From positions 12,062,581 through 12,126,580 of the forward strand of contig NC_083597.1 in the NCBI RefSeq assembly GCF_020882245.1: 64,000 nt of DNA. Reading direction: 5' to 3'. This stretch comes from Rhopalosiphum padi. Lineage: Eukaryota; Arthropoda; Insecta; Hemiptera; Aphididae. Shown piece by piece: positions 25,000 through 36,677 of this stretch (positions are counted from its first letter, which is position 1; each line of letters starts with the position of its first letter). The position numbers were made by a program, and so were the translations under genes. The notes beneath the pieces were generated by a model. The model worked only from the letters and a program-made list of their open reading frames with translations. It made no database searches and had not been told where the DNA came from.

Positions 25000-27900
25000 G
25001 TACAAAGCGCGTACACAATAATATTAGTCCAAAGCTAAAATATGTTTTATTATTTTACACATTAGATAATATGATGATCCTCCTGTCATAATCCCTCCAG
25101 TTTATAATTATATTATATTCAACCACAAATAAAACAATCGGTAGGTACGAATGTTTGGAACCATATCATACCAGACGTATATCGTTATTTTTAAGTGTAA
25201 AAATTCAACTATATAGAACAGGTTTTCATTTTTTAAATGAATTTGAACTCATCGGCATTTATTCTGGGTTAATACGAGTTAATAGCCAGCTTTTTTTTTA
25301 TTAATTTTATTAATGAAATAATTTTAAAATAATTTTTTAGAAATTAATACAGGATTTTGTTATAATTTAAATAACAAAACATAAAAAGATTTCCAAAAAA
25401 CCTAGATAAAGGATAACTTGAATTTGTTTACAAAATTAAATAAAATAATTTTTTAAGTGTGTCCAGTGTTGAATTATATTAATTATAATTCAGGTAATCA
25501 TTTGTACATTATGAATAGAATGTTGCTGTATAATATGATGTAAAATTACATAATAATAATATATTATATTGATTGTCCCAGCGGGCTGTTTAATTAACGA
25601 GTTATATATATAAATAGTATTTGGAATCTTGTATTATAATAACACGGGTGAGAATATTATTTTAACAACACAATAATTAATTAACAAAACAGAGCGATAA
25701 AATATATATATTATATATATATAATTGAGTTCATAGATAAGTGTCTTCTTTTTTGTCAATGCATATTCAGCGTATTCATTTTTAGTTTGTTTATTATGTT
25801 ATTGTATTTAAAATTCAAACAATTCGCACAACCATAAACTAATTATTATTATATTATTTTTTTTTTTACTATCTGTTATTTCATGAATTTTAAAATATCA
25901 TAAAATAAATAAATACAGTCAAAAATAGGCTACTAATTATAGATGTAAAACGCAATTTTTGGCTATCCGATTAACAAAAAAAATTGTTTTTAACTAACAA
26001 TAGAATATTATACTATAGAAAAAAATAAGAAAAATTGATTAACAATTAAAATGTGTTTAAAAAAAACTTGTTTCGATTAACAAGAAATAAGTTATAAATT
26101 TTAATCGAGTATAATATTAATTAATAAAAAATAAAAATAAAACATACAATATAAATATAATTATAATTTACAATTAATATTAAATTTGGAAATAAAAACT
26201 AATAACTGTTAAGACTAACGAGCATGAGTGCTATAATGTGTTGAATCGTTTGATATAATTGTTTAATTAAAAATCACGACTTCAAGAACAACAGTTATAT
26301 TATATGAAATAAGGAAACATAACAAGTGGGCGGGAGTCGCGATGCAAGCAAAAGTTTGGTTTCAATTTGTTCAGGCATGAGATATTTAGATTTTTTTTTT
26401 ATAATTTCGATAAAAAATTATTTGCCGGGTCAAAATTCTTGAAAATTTAATTTAAAAACCTACAAAAGTTGTTCTTATATATGTATGGAAATATTAAAAA
26501 TACATATTCAACATTTTTTTTAATAAATTATTTGAAGTTGGAATTTTGATGAAATAATTTATAAAATTCGTACAACAAACAAACTGTTAAGTACTTAAAA
26601 ATTTCCAAAAAATTTTTATTTTTATACCTAAGTTTTTAAAATTTTATACAAAATTCCTCATAAGTAATTAATAATGTTTTCTTTATCAACAGTATTTTCA
26701 ACATGACCAAAATCAAAATTACATTTTTCCCTCGATCAATATTTTTTTTTAACAAACCGACAAAATATATTTTACTACAGTAAAATATAATAAACAAACT
26801 GAAATGTTAACATTTCGAAAATAAATTATTATTTTAACGGGGTAAAAATTATTTTTATTAAACTAGGCCTTAGCGTACCGACATATATCTCTTGAAGAAT
26901 TAGATAAATATAGGACGCTTTTTAAGCGCAGTCGGTGCTGAGCAGGGATTAAGCGTTCCTGCTCTCCTCCCCACCCTCCCCCCCTCCCACCAATCGCCAC
27001 TCAACTGGTGACCTGCTGACGTCAATGGCTGCAAGCCGCACACTCGTAACCGACGGCGTTTGATCAGTGGCGTTGTGTTTTCACAGGTACTACCCCAATA
27101 GTCACAGGCAATTGAAGAAATACGGACCAGTGATCATGGAGACGGACGTAGCGGCGGACGGCAGCAGCGTGCAGACGGGCGGGTACAACGTTTACGACAA
27201 CGGCGGCGCGGATTACGGCACCGGCGCCAGTAGTTACGAACCGGAAAACTATAAAAACGGCAACGTCGGCAGCAGCGGCGGCGGCGACGCCTACGTCGGA
27301 TGGTACACCGACCCGCCTACGCAATCTTCGCGACCGGCCACCGTCGTGGCCGAGGTCCGGCAGCCCAGCCACAAGATGTCCATCGACGTGCAGAAGCTCA
27401 CGCTGCTGGCCATAGTCAAGATAGCGTTGGCCAAGCTCAAGGTGCTCACGGCGATCAAGTTTCTCGCCTTCCTGTGGGTCAAGTTGAAGCTGTTGGTCGT
27501 GCTCAAAGGGTTCATGTTCGCCAAGTTCACCGTGGTCTGCAAACTCCTCAGGCTGTTCCTGCTGCCGTTCCTGCCCAACTTTCTGACGTGGCTCAGGAAC
27601 GCGGCCATGATGCAGCTGAACCCCGCGATGAACATGTCCGGGCCCATCATGAACGAAGCGGCGACCGCCGCGATCCAGTTGCGTAACGACAGCGCCCCCG
27701 ACCCGGCGCTTAAGAGGAGCACCGCCGGTCTGGACACGCTGAGCGCGGCCGGCAATGTGTTGCGGTTCGTGGCCTTCGTGCAGTCGGCCAGATGCGCGGA
27801 GAGGACGGCCTGTCGAGTCTCCGTCACCAGACCGCCGAGCTTACAATCCGCGTTGGCGAACTGGTAATAAACGTCAATGTGATTCGCTTTTTTTTTGTGT

Positions 27901-29675
27901 TTATTTTTTTTTTTGTAAGCTGCAGCGGCGTAATCGCGTTACGACATTACGATGACATATTTTCAATCGCCGAAAAATTCTGATGACTTTTTGCGCGTTT
28001 AATTAGTGCGTCTGCGCTTACCGGGATAGTCGAATCCCGCTTTTTACCTAAATTAAATTGTCGAATTGCACTTAGGTTAAAAAGAGGTAGGTAATGGTCG
28101 ATTTGCATTCGGTAAAAATAAGGTTAATGGTCAAATTGCATTTGGATAAAAGAAATAGGTATAATAATCAAACCGCAATCGGGTTAAAGCAGATGTTCAA
28201 AAAATAATATTAATTTAAACTTTATAAAACACTAGTTTCCTTTCCTGCTTAAAATACAATCGTTGGCATACTGATTATTATTTTTTATAATTTTTAATTT
28301 TACATAGTAATATAATGTATAATTATATTATTTTTTGTAGAAATTATAAGAATGTGTGTTATATACAACTGCACTACTTTTTAAACCCAAGTGCAGTTCG
28401 ATCATTACCTTTTTTTTTAACCCAAATGCAATTCAACTAAAATAAGTGAAATTCATCCTTATCTGGACTTACATTTTATAAACCACACGCGCACACATAC
28501 ACACAGATAGACACATATACGCGGATGACATCGCAGTGTTTGGAACATTTTGTTTATTCAGCTTTAGACGGCGAACGAAATTTGAGCGTGAACCCATTCG
28601 ACAAGAAAATAAATATAAAAAATATTTGTCCCAAGTTCCAAATTGTGTACCGTATCCGTAAAGACGCACATGGGTATAAAAATAGCTCATTAAGGCCGAG
28701 TATAAAATATATCAATTAACAATTTGAATCCACATATTAATCACCTTAATAATAGGTAAATATAATCAATCAAAATTCAAACATATTTTTAATCATAAGG
28801 TCTTATAATAATTGGGTTTTCTGTTTTTGTGAATAATAATTTATATAATTTATATTTCCCAGTAATATTTTTTTTACAATCGAGTATATTTTTTTATAAT
28901 TTAATGTCATTCGTATATCAGTAGGCACACGTATATTATGTATTATCAATATTGTAATATACTTTCACCTCAAAAAAACTAGTTGCAGTAGATACATTTA
29001 AACGTTTAAAGTTTGTTTTTTTCAAAATTCAATTTTAACAGCCATTTAATGAAGAAATAGTTTAAAAAAATAATATTAATAATGTATTATGTGTGTGTGT
29101 TCTATTAATTTTGATATTTTTTTTGCTTGAACTTTTGATGTTTACTAGCTGAAAGTAATTGTATAATTTTGCATACAATAATATGAATTATTTAGTTGAA
29201 CATATTATTTATAACAAACTGTTTATTATGTTTTATTATTTAAATATTTTAATAATGTTATGGGTACAATAATTTATAAACATAAGTAACAAATGGTGTG
29301 GATTGATTTATACGTGTTTAATGTTCTATACTTAATAGTATTACTGTAATAAAAATACACTTTTTGACTGCTTATGTATATTGCAATAAAAATTATTATT
29401 CTTTTTGTGGATTAAAATACAATCCAATGTTTAATACATTTAAACAGTATCGATAATTAATGTTATTATTATAATATTCTAGGATCTTATCACCGTTGGT
29501 GAATTATATTCCTAACAGAAAGTTAAAATCCTACATGTCAACATTGAAGGAAGTTTCAGACTATCGTTTAGTTAACATTTCCAGACATCCGTCAACAATA
29601 GAATGGTTTAAATGGTGCGATGAACAATATTATTGCGATGAAGAAGAAGAAGATACTGACGAAAATTTGATTTAA
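24506..29675 (+). CDS. Unrecognised secreted or membrane protein, 487 aa, 3 exons
   Basis: Join 24506-24999, 27087-27863, 29483-29675 (494+777+193 nt, 488 codons with stop). The ATG at 24506 has a good context (six A before it, G after) and opens a signal peptide, with a hydrophobic core near residues 8-28. Residues 30-165 are polar. Residues 195-235 are rich in Gly, Tyr and Asn. Residues 264-335 form a very hydrophobic block punctuated by lysines, with K-L-x-x-L-x-x-x-K at 268-276, 281-289 and 297-305. Cys at 401, 407, 468 and 475 could form disulfides, and the tail (476-487) is acidic. All junctions are GT-AG and phase 2, and the reading frame runs through them. The style (signal peptide, Lys-spaced hydrophobic block) loosely recalls secreted cuticle-associated insect proteins such as Osiris, but I see no Osiris domain. 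The role is unknown. The gene structure is well supported; no function is claimed. Confidence 0.85.
25000..27086 (+). other. Intron 1 of the 487-aa protein gene
   Basis: A 2,087-base GT-AG intron, mostly very A+T-rich. The last 200 bases differ: a C-rich tract at about 26959-26990 and a G+C-balanced run up to the acceptor. Near 25920-26110 there are strings such as CGATTAACAAGAAATA that recall pogo-type transposon ends, but I could not define an element. Confidence 0.7.
27087..27863 (+). CDS. Exon 2 of the 487-aa protein, G+C-rich
   Basis: Encodes residues 166-423 plus split codons at both ends. The acceptor is TTTTCACAG at 27086, after a pyrimidine-rich stretch. The donor is AACTG|GTAATA at 27864. 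Reading through that donor gives an immediate TAA at 27865, which would end the protein at Trp; splicing instead gives the same Trp codon and a further 63 residues. The line 27121-27180 is about two-thirds G+C, against roughly a quarter in neighbouring DNA. The three KLxxLxxxK repeats lie here. Confidence 0.85.
27864..29482 (+). other. Intron 2 of the 487-aa protein gene
   Basis: A 1,619-base GT-AG intron. The proximal part (28020-28470) carries an inverted array of about 35-base units, listed separately. The rest is A+T-rich with nothing recognised. Confidence 0.7.
28061..28440. repeat. Inverted array of ~35-base degenerate tandem units
   Basis: On the + strand four units begin at 28061, 28098, 28131 and 28168. 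Each starts TCRAATTGCAYTYGG-like, followed by an A/G-rich stretch ending in AATGG or ATAA. At about 28366-28440 the same unit appears in reverse complement at least twice (AACCCAAATGCAATTCAA and AACCCAAGTGCAGTTCGA). The centre is A+T-rich. The layout fits a non-autonomous DNA transposon whose ends carry subterminal tandem repeats. No target duplication was identified. Confidence 0.6.
29483..29675 (+). CDS. Exon 3 (last) of the 487-aa protein
   Basis: The acceptor is ATATTCTAG at 29482. The exon completes Trp424 and adds 63 residues, including WFKWCDEQYYCDEEEEDTDE near the end, before TAA at 29673-29675. The open frame is short (64 codons) but phase-compatible with exon 2 and rich in non-A/T-driven residues. 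AATAAA near 30171 could serve as the poly(A) signal. Confidence 0.75.
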
Positions 29676-30375
29676 ATATTATTTTATAGTCGTAAAATTT
29701 TTTTATTTTTTTTTTATCTTTTAGATATCTGTAATTTTAATATACACGAATGTTAAAATATTTTAAAACTAAATTAAAGGAATTATAATTATAACTCATA
29801 TGCAAAGTCAACATATTCCTTATTTATTATTTGTTTATTTTAATTTTAACTTAATATTATATATAATGCAAAAATTCATATTGTTATTCTGAGAATATGT
29901 TTAATGTTAGCTATGCATAATAATATTATTTTCTCTTCGTGGTTGTGTTTAAATTATTTTCTTAAATTATGAAGTATATTATTTTTTTAAATGTTTATAT
30001 TAATGCATTGTATTTTTTAATATTATTTATTAATTGTTATTATAATTTCTTCTTAAAGTTTAATAATATAAAAGTTAGTCAAAAAGATGGTTTTTTTTAT
30101 ATTAATTTATCTAAATTTAAATAATAATTATTATTATTATTATTATTTAATTATGTTAGACATAATTTGAAATAAAAATAGCCAAAATATAATTATGGTC
30201 AAAAATATAGCATATGGCATATTAAAGGACAAAAACCGAACGTATTTCATTATTATCTTCTATAATTTGGATATAACTAAATATTAAAAATACTAAAAAT
30301 ATTTAAAAATACTAAATTTTAAAAAACTAATTATTTTATTGATTTAAATTTACCTCTATGAAGTTAAATCCAAAA
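29676..30375. other. 3' flank of the 487-aa protein gene
   Basis: A+T-rich. AATAAA at about 30171 is a possible poly(A) signal. A TTA/ATT tract lies near 30121-30150. Confidence 0.4.
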
Positions 30376-31332
30376 CTTTGACATAGAGACTCCAAACGAC
30401 AGCTACTAATATTTATCAACTAACAGTAAAAATTTGGAACCTACTATTTCTTTGAAAAAAAAAACAATTATGCTTAAAAAGTCCAAATTTATGATTTTCA
30501 AATTTTTAACAGAGTTATGACTCATACTCACAAGCATTGTAATATTTAAATAGGTACGCTTAAAAAATCAGTATATCGTAAATAACCGAGTACGGGGACA
30601 TACAAATACAAATAATATGTACTTACTTTTAAATTTTATTATAGGTATATTTGCTCTTTTAAAGTGGAAAAATTACCATGTTTGACATATTTAATAGGGT
30701 AATAGTTCATACAGGGGTGGCGTTTTCTTAATTAAACAATTTAAAATGATTTCACCATTTGCGTAAAAAATTGTTTTAATAATCTCGTTCAACATTCCAA
30801 ACATTCAGAGATTGTTGAATAAGTTTTATTGATTTCTATTACATATGCCTCGCCATTAAATTAAAGATGTTGGGGAGGTTATCTGTAATAAATGCAGTCG
30901 TTGGTTGTAATTTTTTGATCTAAATTGATATTTTGCGTGAAGTAAAGATAATACTCTACAAACTCTAAGGTCCAAATATAAAATTAAAATATATATATTT
31001 TTTTATAAAAACGAAATACTGCACTTATCTGAATTACACTCAGTCACTCGTGATATTCATCGATTGTGGTCACTCACACCTGATTATTTCTATACAAGGC
31101 ATGTCACGGCTTTTGCTTGCGCAGGTACCTACTGCCGGATCGGTACCCTATCCCATCACTCCAGTGCTTGGGTAAGGTGGAAAATTCGACCAAGTTACAC
31201 TTTTTGTTGTCAACATATTTAAGATTTTGATTTTAACCATGAAAGCATGGGTAGAAAATCGTTTAATGTAAGTTACTAAAAGTTGTTAAAAGGTTGCTGA
31301 ATCTAGGTAGTTTGGAGTCTCTACATCAAAAG
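30376..31332. mobile_element. Terminal-inverted-repeat element, ~957 bp, family unknown
   Basis: CTTTGACATAGAGACTCCAA at 30376 is repeated in inverted orientation at 31310-31332 (on the other strand CTTTTGATGTAGAGACTCCA). Similarity may extend a few bases outward (ATCC on both sides). The inside has no recognised ORF. It is mostly A+T-rich apart from a G+C-balanced stretch at 31020-31190. I could not identify a target duplication, so the exact ends are uncertain. Confidence 0.5.
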
Positions 31333-31929
31333 TAGGATGGCTAGTTATGTATTATGTGTTACATTGCTGTTCTAATAATCATGATTAATACGTTCCTATA
31401 AAGCAATTTAGAAATACCTTTTTTCTGTTCAAATATTTAATTAAAAATATATGTTATATTACAAGACTTTAATTAAATTTCAGCGAATACATATGTATAC
31501 ATATTATTTATAATATAATGAAATATTTATATTTCTTTAAATTATATATTATAAATAAAAATATATGCAAGAATCATTCAATTTTACAAGAAATTAATAA
31601 ACAACAAATAAAATAGTGAATAATTTTAATTTTGTAGCTTTATATAAAATCTATCTAATAATAATATCTTTATGTTTTATTTAAAAGCCAAGTCTTCACA
31701 CAAAAATTAAATTAAAATCAACAAAATACAAATTAATACAATTGAAAACTAATCAAATATAATAATAATATTAAAATTAAAATTAAAATATATACCAACA
31801 ACATTAATTATTAAAAATATATGTGTGCTAGTATAGGTACTTACTATTGTTTTGATATATGACAATGTACATGAATACATGACGAGTATCTGAATTTTTT
31901 TTATTTATAATTTCTACTTGAACTGCCAA

Positions 31930-32495
31930 TTTTTCTTTATAGCATAATATGATATTCTTAAAGGGAATATAATTAATTTAAATATAAATGATAAGTTACT
32001 GTTACCTGAGGAATGAATAATCAATTTCTATTGAAATTAACATTTGTAATCTGGGCGTCAATGACATTGTCATTAATTCTATTATGATTAAGTCTTGTAC
32101 CATTGTATAGCCATTACTTAATTTGTAGCTTTCTTGAAAGCATTATTATTGTGTTTTCTTTCAATTTTAAATTATATGATGGCAAACCCAAAGTAATATA
32201 ATTATGAACTATGTGCTAAAATGTTTTATTTCTATTTCGTTGTCTGTTTTAACAGTATATACATTAAAATAGATTTTTGCTTCATCTTTTAGTAATTCAA
32301 CAATGCTGTCATTTAAAAAATAGCAATCATTATACATGGACAAAAAAAACTCTTTGTAAAACTTCTTGTGGGCTTTGTAAAAGTAATTCAAATCAAATAA
32401 TCTCAGATATTATATCTTTAACAATGCACTTTGTGGTATTATTATAATTTGGAAACTTTTCAGACTTCTCCAGTGCGCCGTCACTATACCTAATT
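31930..32495 (-). pseudogene. Helitron/PIF1-type helicase fossil
   Basis: Reading the - strand across frameshifts and stops gives the ordered C-terminal motifs of Helitron-borne PIF1 helicases. A GDG-like start (SDGALEKSE) lies near 32490. An ND-x5-LL block follows (LNDSIVELLKDEAKIY), then TLGLPSYNLKLKENTIIML near 32195-32140. NGTRL lies near 32090, DNVIDAQI near 32060, LFIPQV near 32010 and FPLRISYYA near 31950. Family members read GLPPYNLKLK...IMLLRNL...GLCNGTRL...VFIPRI, so the order and spacing agree. At least two stops and two frameshifts show that it is dead. The N-terminal helicase and Rep parts are not visible. The intact piece is an open frame of 60 codons at 32209-32391. Confidence 0.72.
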
Positions 32496-35400
32496 AAAAT
32501 ACAATAATTGTTTTCCTGTTGCTATTACGTATAATTGATAGTTTGTATACATTGCTAAAAATCTCCTTTAAGTTATTTAATATCATACAAGATTACTAGC
32601 TGTTATTAATTTATAACTACTTATATATTTCAATACTGACGTACCGCATAAAATTATAAGAATATATAAAAAATCACAATAAGTTTGTGAAATAAATAAC
32701 TTAAATGCATTAAAATGTATATAAATATTTTGAAAATTATTTTAGTATGTAAAAAAATATATAGGTAATTAATAATAATATACTCGTAGTAACGGAAAGT
32801 TTAAAGTCCCATGAATAATATTTTTTTTTTTTAATGCACGTATTATATCAATAAATACTTGATCATAACATATATATCTATAACATGGTCAGAGATTTCA
32901 TTCTTTTGAAAGCAGATTTGACCTCCCAACATATTAGAAATTTGTAATCTCCTTCTTATTAATGAATCCTGATAAAGATTCGCTAACTATAACGAAATAC
33001 AATTAAATTTAAAAAAATAAATATCTTTAATTTGTAAAAATAATTTAAGCCTACAGATAGGTCACCCGTCAAATGGAGATTAGACATAGTTGTTTCATAT
33101 ATTATGTGTATAATAGCTTTTATGAATTAATAAATAATCATCAATAATATTATTATTATTATTATTATTATATAGACTGTATTATATTCCTATACTAATT
33201 GTTCACCGTGTTCGTATTTTTTTTTACGTGTTTCTCAAGAATATTAATGGAAAATTTAAATAATTTAAAAACGTTATTTGTATTTAAATACGTCGAATCA
33301 CTATTAACGTTCAAACGATTCAAAGCACGTTTTAAACATTATTTCACCATTTTAGGTGTCAATAGTTGAAGAGAAAAACACGCTTCACCACACTTGACCG
33401 TCATAATCTAATAATACTCTGTATCAAGTCATTGTAACGAATATAATATCGAATTATTATTGACGTACGATCCGATGCCATCGTATTAAACTGGTAAATA
33501 ATAGATAAGATAATATACGGAAAGTCGGAAATAATCTCTTAGGTGCACGTGTTGTTGATCGTCCCAAATATTAGTAATCGATTATTCAAAAACTTGACCA
33601 TGTGAAAATATAACAACCCGATGAAAGCTTTGTAGAGAGCTTATATTAATATAATATTATACATATAATATAGATCCGGGAAACAAGCGTATATGGACAA
33701 GTGAAAATGAATGATATAGATAATTACGACGATGATGATGGTGATACGGCAACTACAGGTTTCAATGTTAATATTAACAGTGATAAAATTATGGCAACCG
33801 TGTACTTAGATAGGTACTTCTTGTAGTATAATATTGTAATAATTTTTAATAATTTATTATAAACGTATTATCCCGTTACTTACAGTAATTATTAGTCGGT
33901 CGATGCGAGTATAATAATATAATATGTATATTTTATTATCCGTATACACTGTACTTACAAGTAATATACGAATTAAATGAAATAGCGCTGAAATATAAGT
34001 AGATAATATACAGGATAATTATTATTTTAACAGTTAAAATAAAAAACTATTATCTCAAAAATAATGAATTGTTTTAAATTATTGTCTTCATAATTTAAAT
34101 TCATAAAAAACAACATTTTTGAAAAAAAATTATATTTTTAGTTATAAATTTTAATTTTTACATTTTTAGATAACACAACTGATACCGCAAAATATCAACC
34201 CTTACTCCGCTAATCTTTGAATGCTTTAAGTTATAATTAAGGCTAAGACTGTAATTTATTAAAAAAATATGTAAATGTCCCTTAAAAATCATACTAAAAG
34301 TGCACTATAAAAATACGTTAAAAATGTATTTCTTAGAATTAAAATAATATGTTTTATAACAAAAATGTGTTGAATAATGGTAATTTTTTTCAAAAGACAG
34401 TTTAAAATAATTCTTATGAGTACTAACTACTAACACTAAAACAAAAGTATTGTTCCTTTTTATTTGTTGATATAAAAACAATGGTAATAATAAACTGTAT
34501 ATATAATATCTAAAACATGTTTCAGTACTATTCAACCATTATGTATTTAGTATTTAAGTACGATGTACCTTTACCAATATTCTGCTTTTTATTAAAATAA
34601 TACTTTTTGTTAGGTAAAAATGATCTGATGTTGTATTTTTTGAACTTTGTAATACAGACTGAGGGACGGAACTACATATATAATAATAATGATAATTTAA
34701 TATACTAAATGTGGTTAACAGTGACAACTATTATTATTATGATATATACATATTATAATACATAATATATTATTATTTGCGTATAATATGTATAGTTACA
34801 TAAAATATGTAACGTGCGTGTGATTTATAGTCATAATCTTGATTTAACCACTATATATATATTCATTATATTAATCATTATTGCTATTGATGATGTTAGT
34901 TAGATTATATTATACTTGCCAAGTGTTTGATTTTATAATTTATTTACATTTCGATTTACGTCGCATTTACATATATTTATATTTAGTTGTTTTTGATAAG
35001 CTTTTAAAGAAAATAGAATTGATAATATTTTTTTGAAGCGATCCCGTTGTATTCATAATTGATCATTGAAAATTATAATTCACCTAATGGCTGAAATAAT
35101 TTTCATTTTTAAATTTGTTTTTGATCAAACACGAGATTTTGATATTATTTTATATCTTAGTAACTTTTTATTTTATTTTAAATGTAATTCTGAATGAACC
35201 AAAAGGTTTTACTGTCATTTTAATAGATAAACGTAGTCAGATAAGTATAAAGATATAAAGTGACTCTGAATAACGTAGGTGGAAATAAACTTACTCAACC
35301 GTCTAAGGATTTATTTTTTTTAAACAATTTACGATAAATGGTGTACTAGTACTACATATCAATTCATTTTACACAAATCTATTATCAATAGACAATTTTT

Positions 35401-36494
35401 TCATCGTGTTATTCATAATATGCATTTGATAATTTGATTTATGTCATCAAATTTACTTATTAAAGTATTATTGAACATATTTTGAATTTTCTTTGGTTTA
35501 AGTGGGTACAAATAAATAATTTACATAGTAGTAACGATGTATTTCTTAGGATAGAATATTTGGCCGTTGTCGTTTATCATAATATAATACTTATTATATC
35601 TGTATAGGTATAAGTAAGGACATATAATATTCATATTAAATATTATATACTTACTTATAGTACAAGCAACTACAATGTGCACATTAAATTAAATATCGTG
35701 GGCCGTAAATCAAAGAACGGATTTACGAGAAGGCTGACAAAGCCTCTGTGTGTAAGGCACCTATATAATATAGAAACAAAATTATGTATTATTATATTAT
35801 GCAGCTATAATGACATAAGGGCACGCTAGGGTGCATCTCTGTGAGGTAGTTTTATTTTATTTTTCAAAAACAATGACTATCACATAAATTTATATACGAA
35901 GCATCATTATTACATTATTTAAAAAAAAAAAATGTCCCTCGGCTCTACAATATTTCAACGAGTAGACATACCTCGAAACTTAAAAGTACACATACAGTGT
36001 AATGTTAAATCGTACGGATTTTAATTAAAACTAATACAACAAACATTGTAATATAAACCTATACAGGTATATAGTGTATAATACGTATTGTGCTAATATA
36101 CCGTAGGTACCAATATAAAATCGTAAATTCGTAATTTCGGTCGACTGCACCAACAATGTGTAATGTTAACCTTAATACCGATACGGGTTTTGCAGCTAGG
36201 TAAACGTTAATAAACTGACCATGTAAGTAAGTATAATAATATCGTATAGTATCGTTTTTACGATCTTGTACGACCTGACGACCTGTAGCCGTATTATTGC
36301 CAGACACCACAAACTCACACATAATCTCTGCTATCAAGTTTTCATTAATCTTAGGTGTATGATAACCTGCGTTTATATTTAATAACTAAAATACATATTT
36401 AGAAGATAAAAACTTTTGCTATATCGTGTAAATATTGTTCGTCTTTAATCAGCCGAAACTCGTTTACCGCAAAATTTCTCTAATCTAATGGTTG
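32496..36494. other. A+T-rich region without a recognised gene
   Basis: A short acidic frame at 33707-33826 is discussed in the findings. G+C-balanced patches lie at 33290-33620 and 35690-35870. No other feature supported. Confidence 0.45.
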
Positions 36495-36502
36495 ATTCTC
36501 CT

Positions 36503-36677
36503 CAGGGCTGGCGAGAACTTTGGTGGGCCCCAGGCCAGATCGATTCCGGGTCCTTTTACTTATATATACTTATTTTACTGAGATATATATAGCTAGCAGT
36601 ATAACACAACGGGCCCCCCCCAAACGTCCGGGCCCCGGGGCTCTGGCCCCTTCTGCCCCACTCTCTCGCCGGCCCTG
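36503..36677. mobile_element. hAT-type MITE, 175 bp, with 8-bp target duplication
   Basis: The left end is CAGGGCTGGCGAGA and the right end on the other strand is CAGGGCCGGCGAGA, a 14-base inverted repeat with one mismatch. The flanks ATTCTCCT (36495-36502) and ATTCTCTT (36678-36685) are an 8-bp target duplication with one mismatch, typical of hAT elements. The interior is extremely G+C-rich near both ends (GGGCCCCAGGCCAG and CCGGGCCCCGGGGC) with an A+T centre. It carries no ORF. Confidence 0.78.

Noticed and set aside
25920..26110. Possible second pogo-type element in intron 1
   Set aside because: CGATTAACAAG strings recur but no pair of inverted ends with TA flanks could be fixed.
27291..27827. 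178-codon frame on the - strand (and others at 27064-27372 and 27300-27686)
   Set aside because: They lie antisense to or out of frame with exon 2, whose high G+C content removes stop codons from all frames; the + strand frame has matching splice phases and the hydrophobic repeat pattern.
30708..30730. CAGGGGTGGCG, resembling a hAT end
   Set aside because: No inverted partner was found within about 1 kb and no 8-base duplication.
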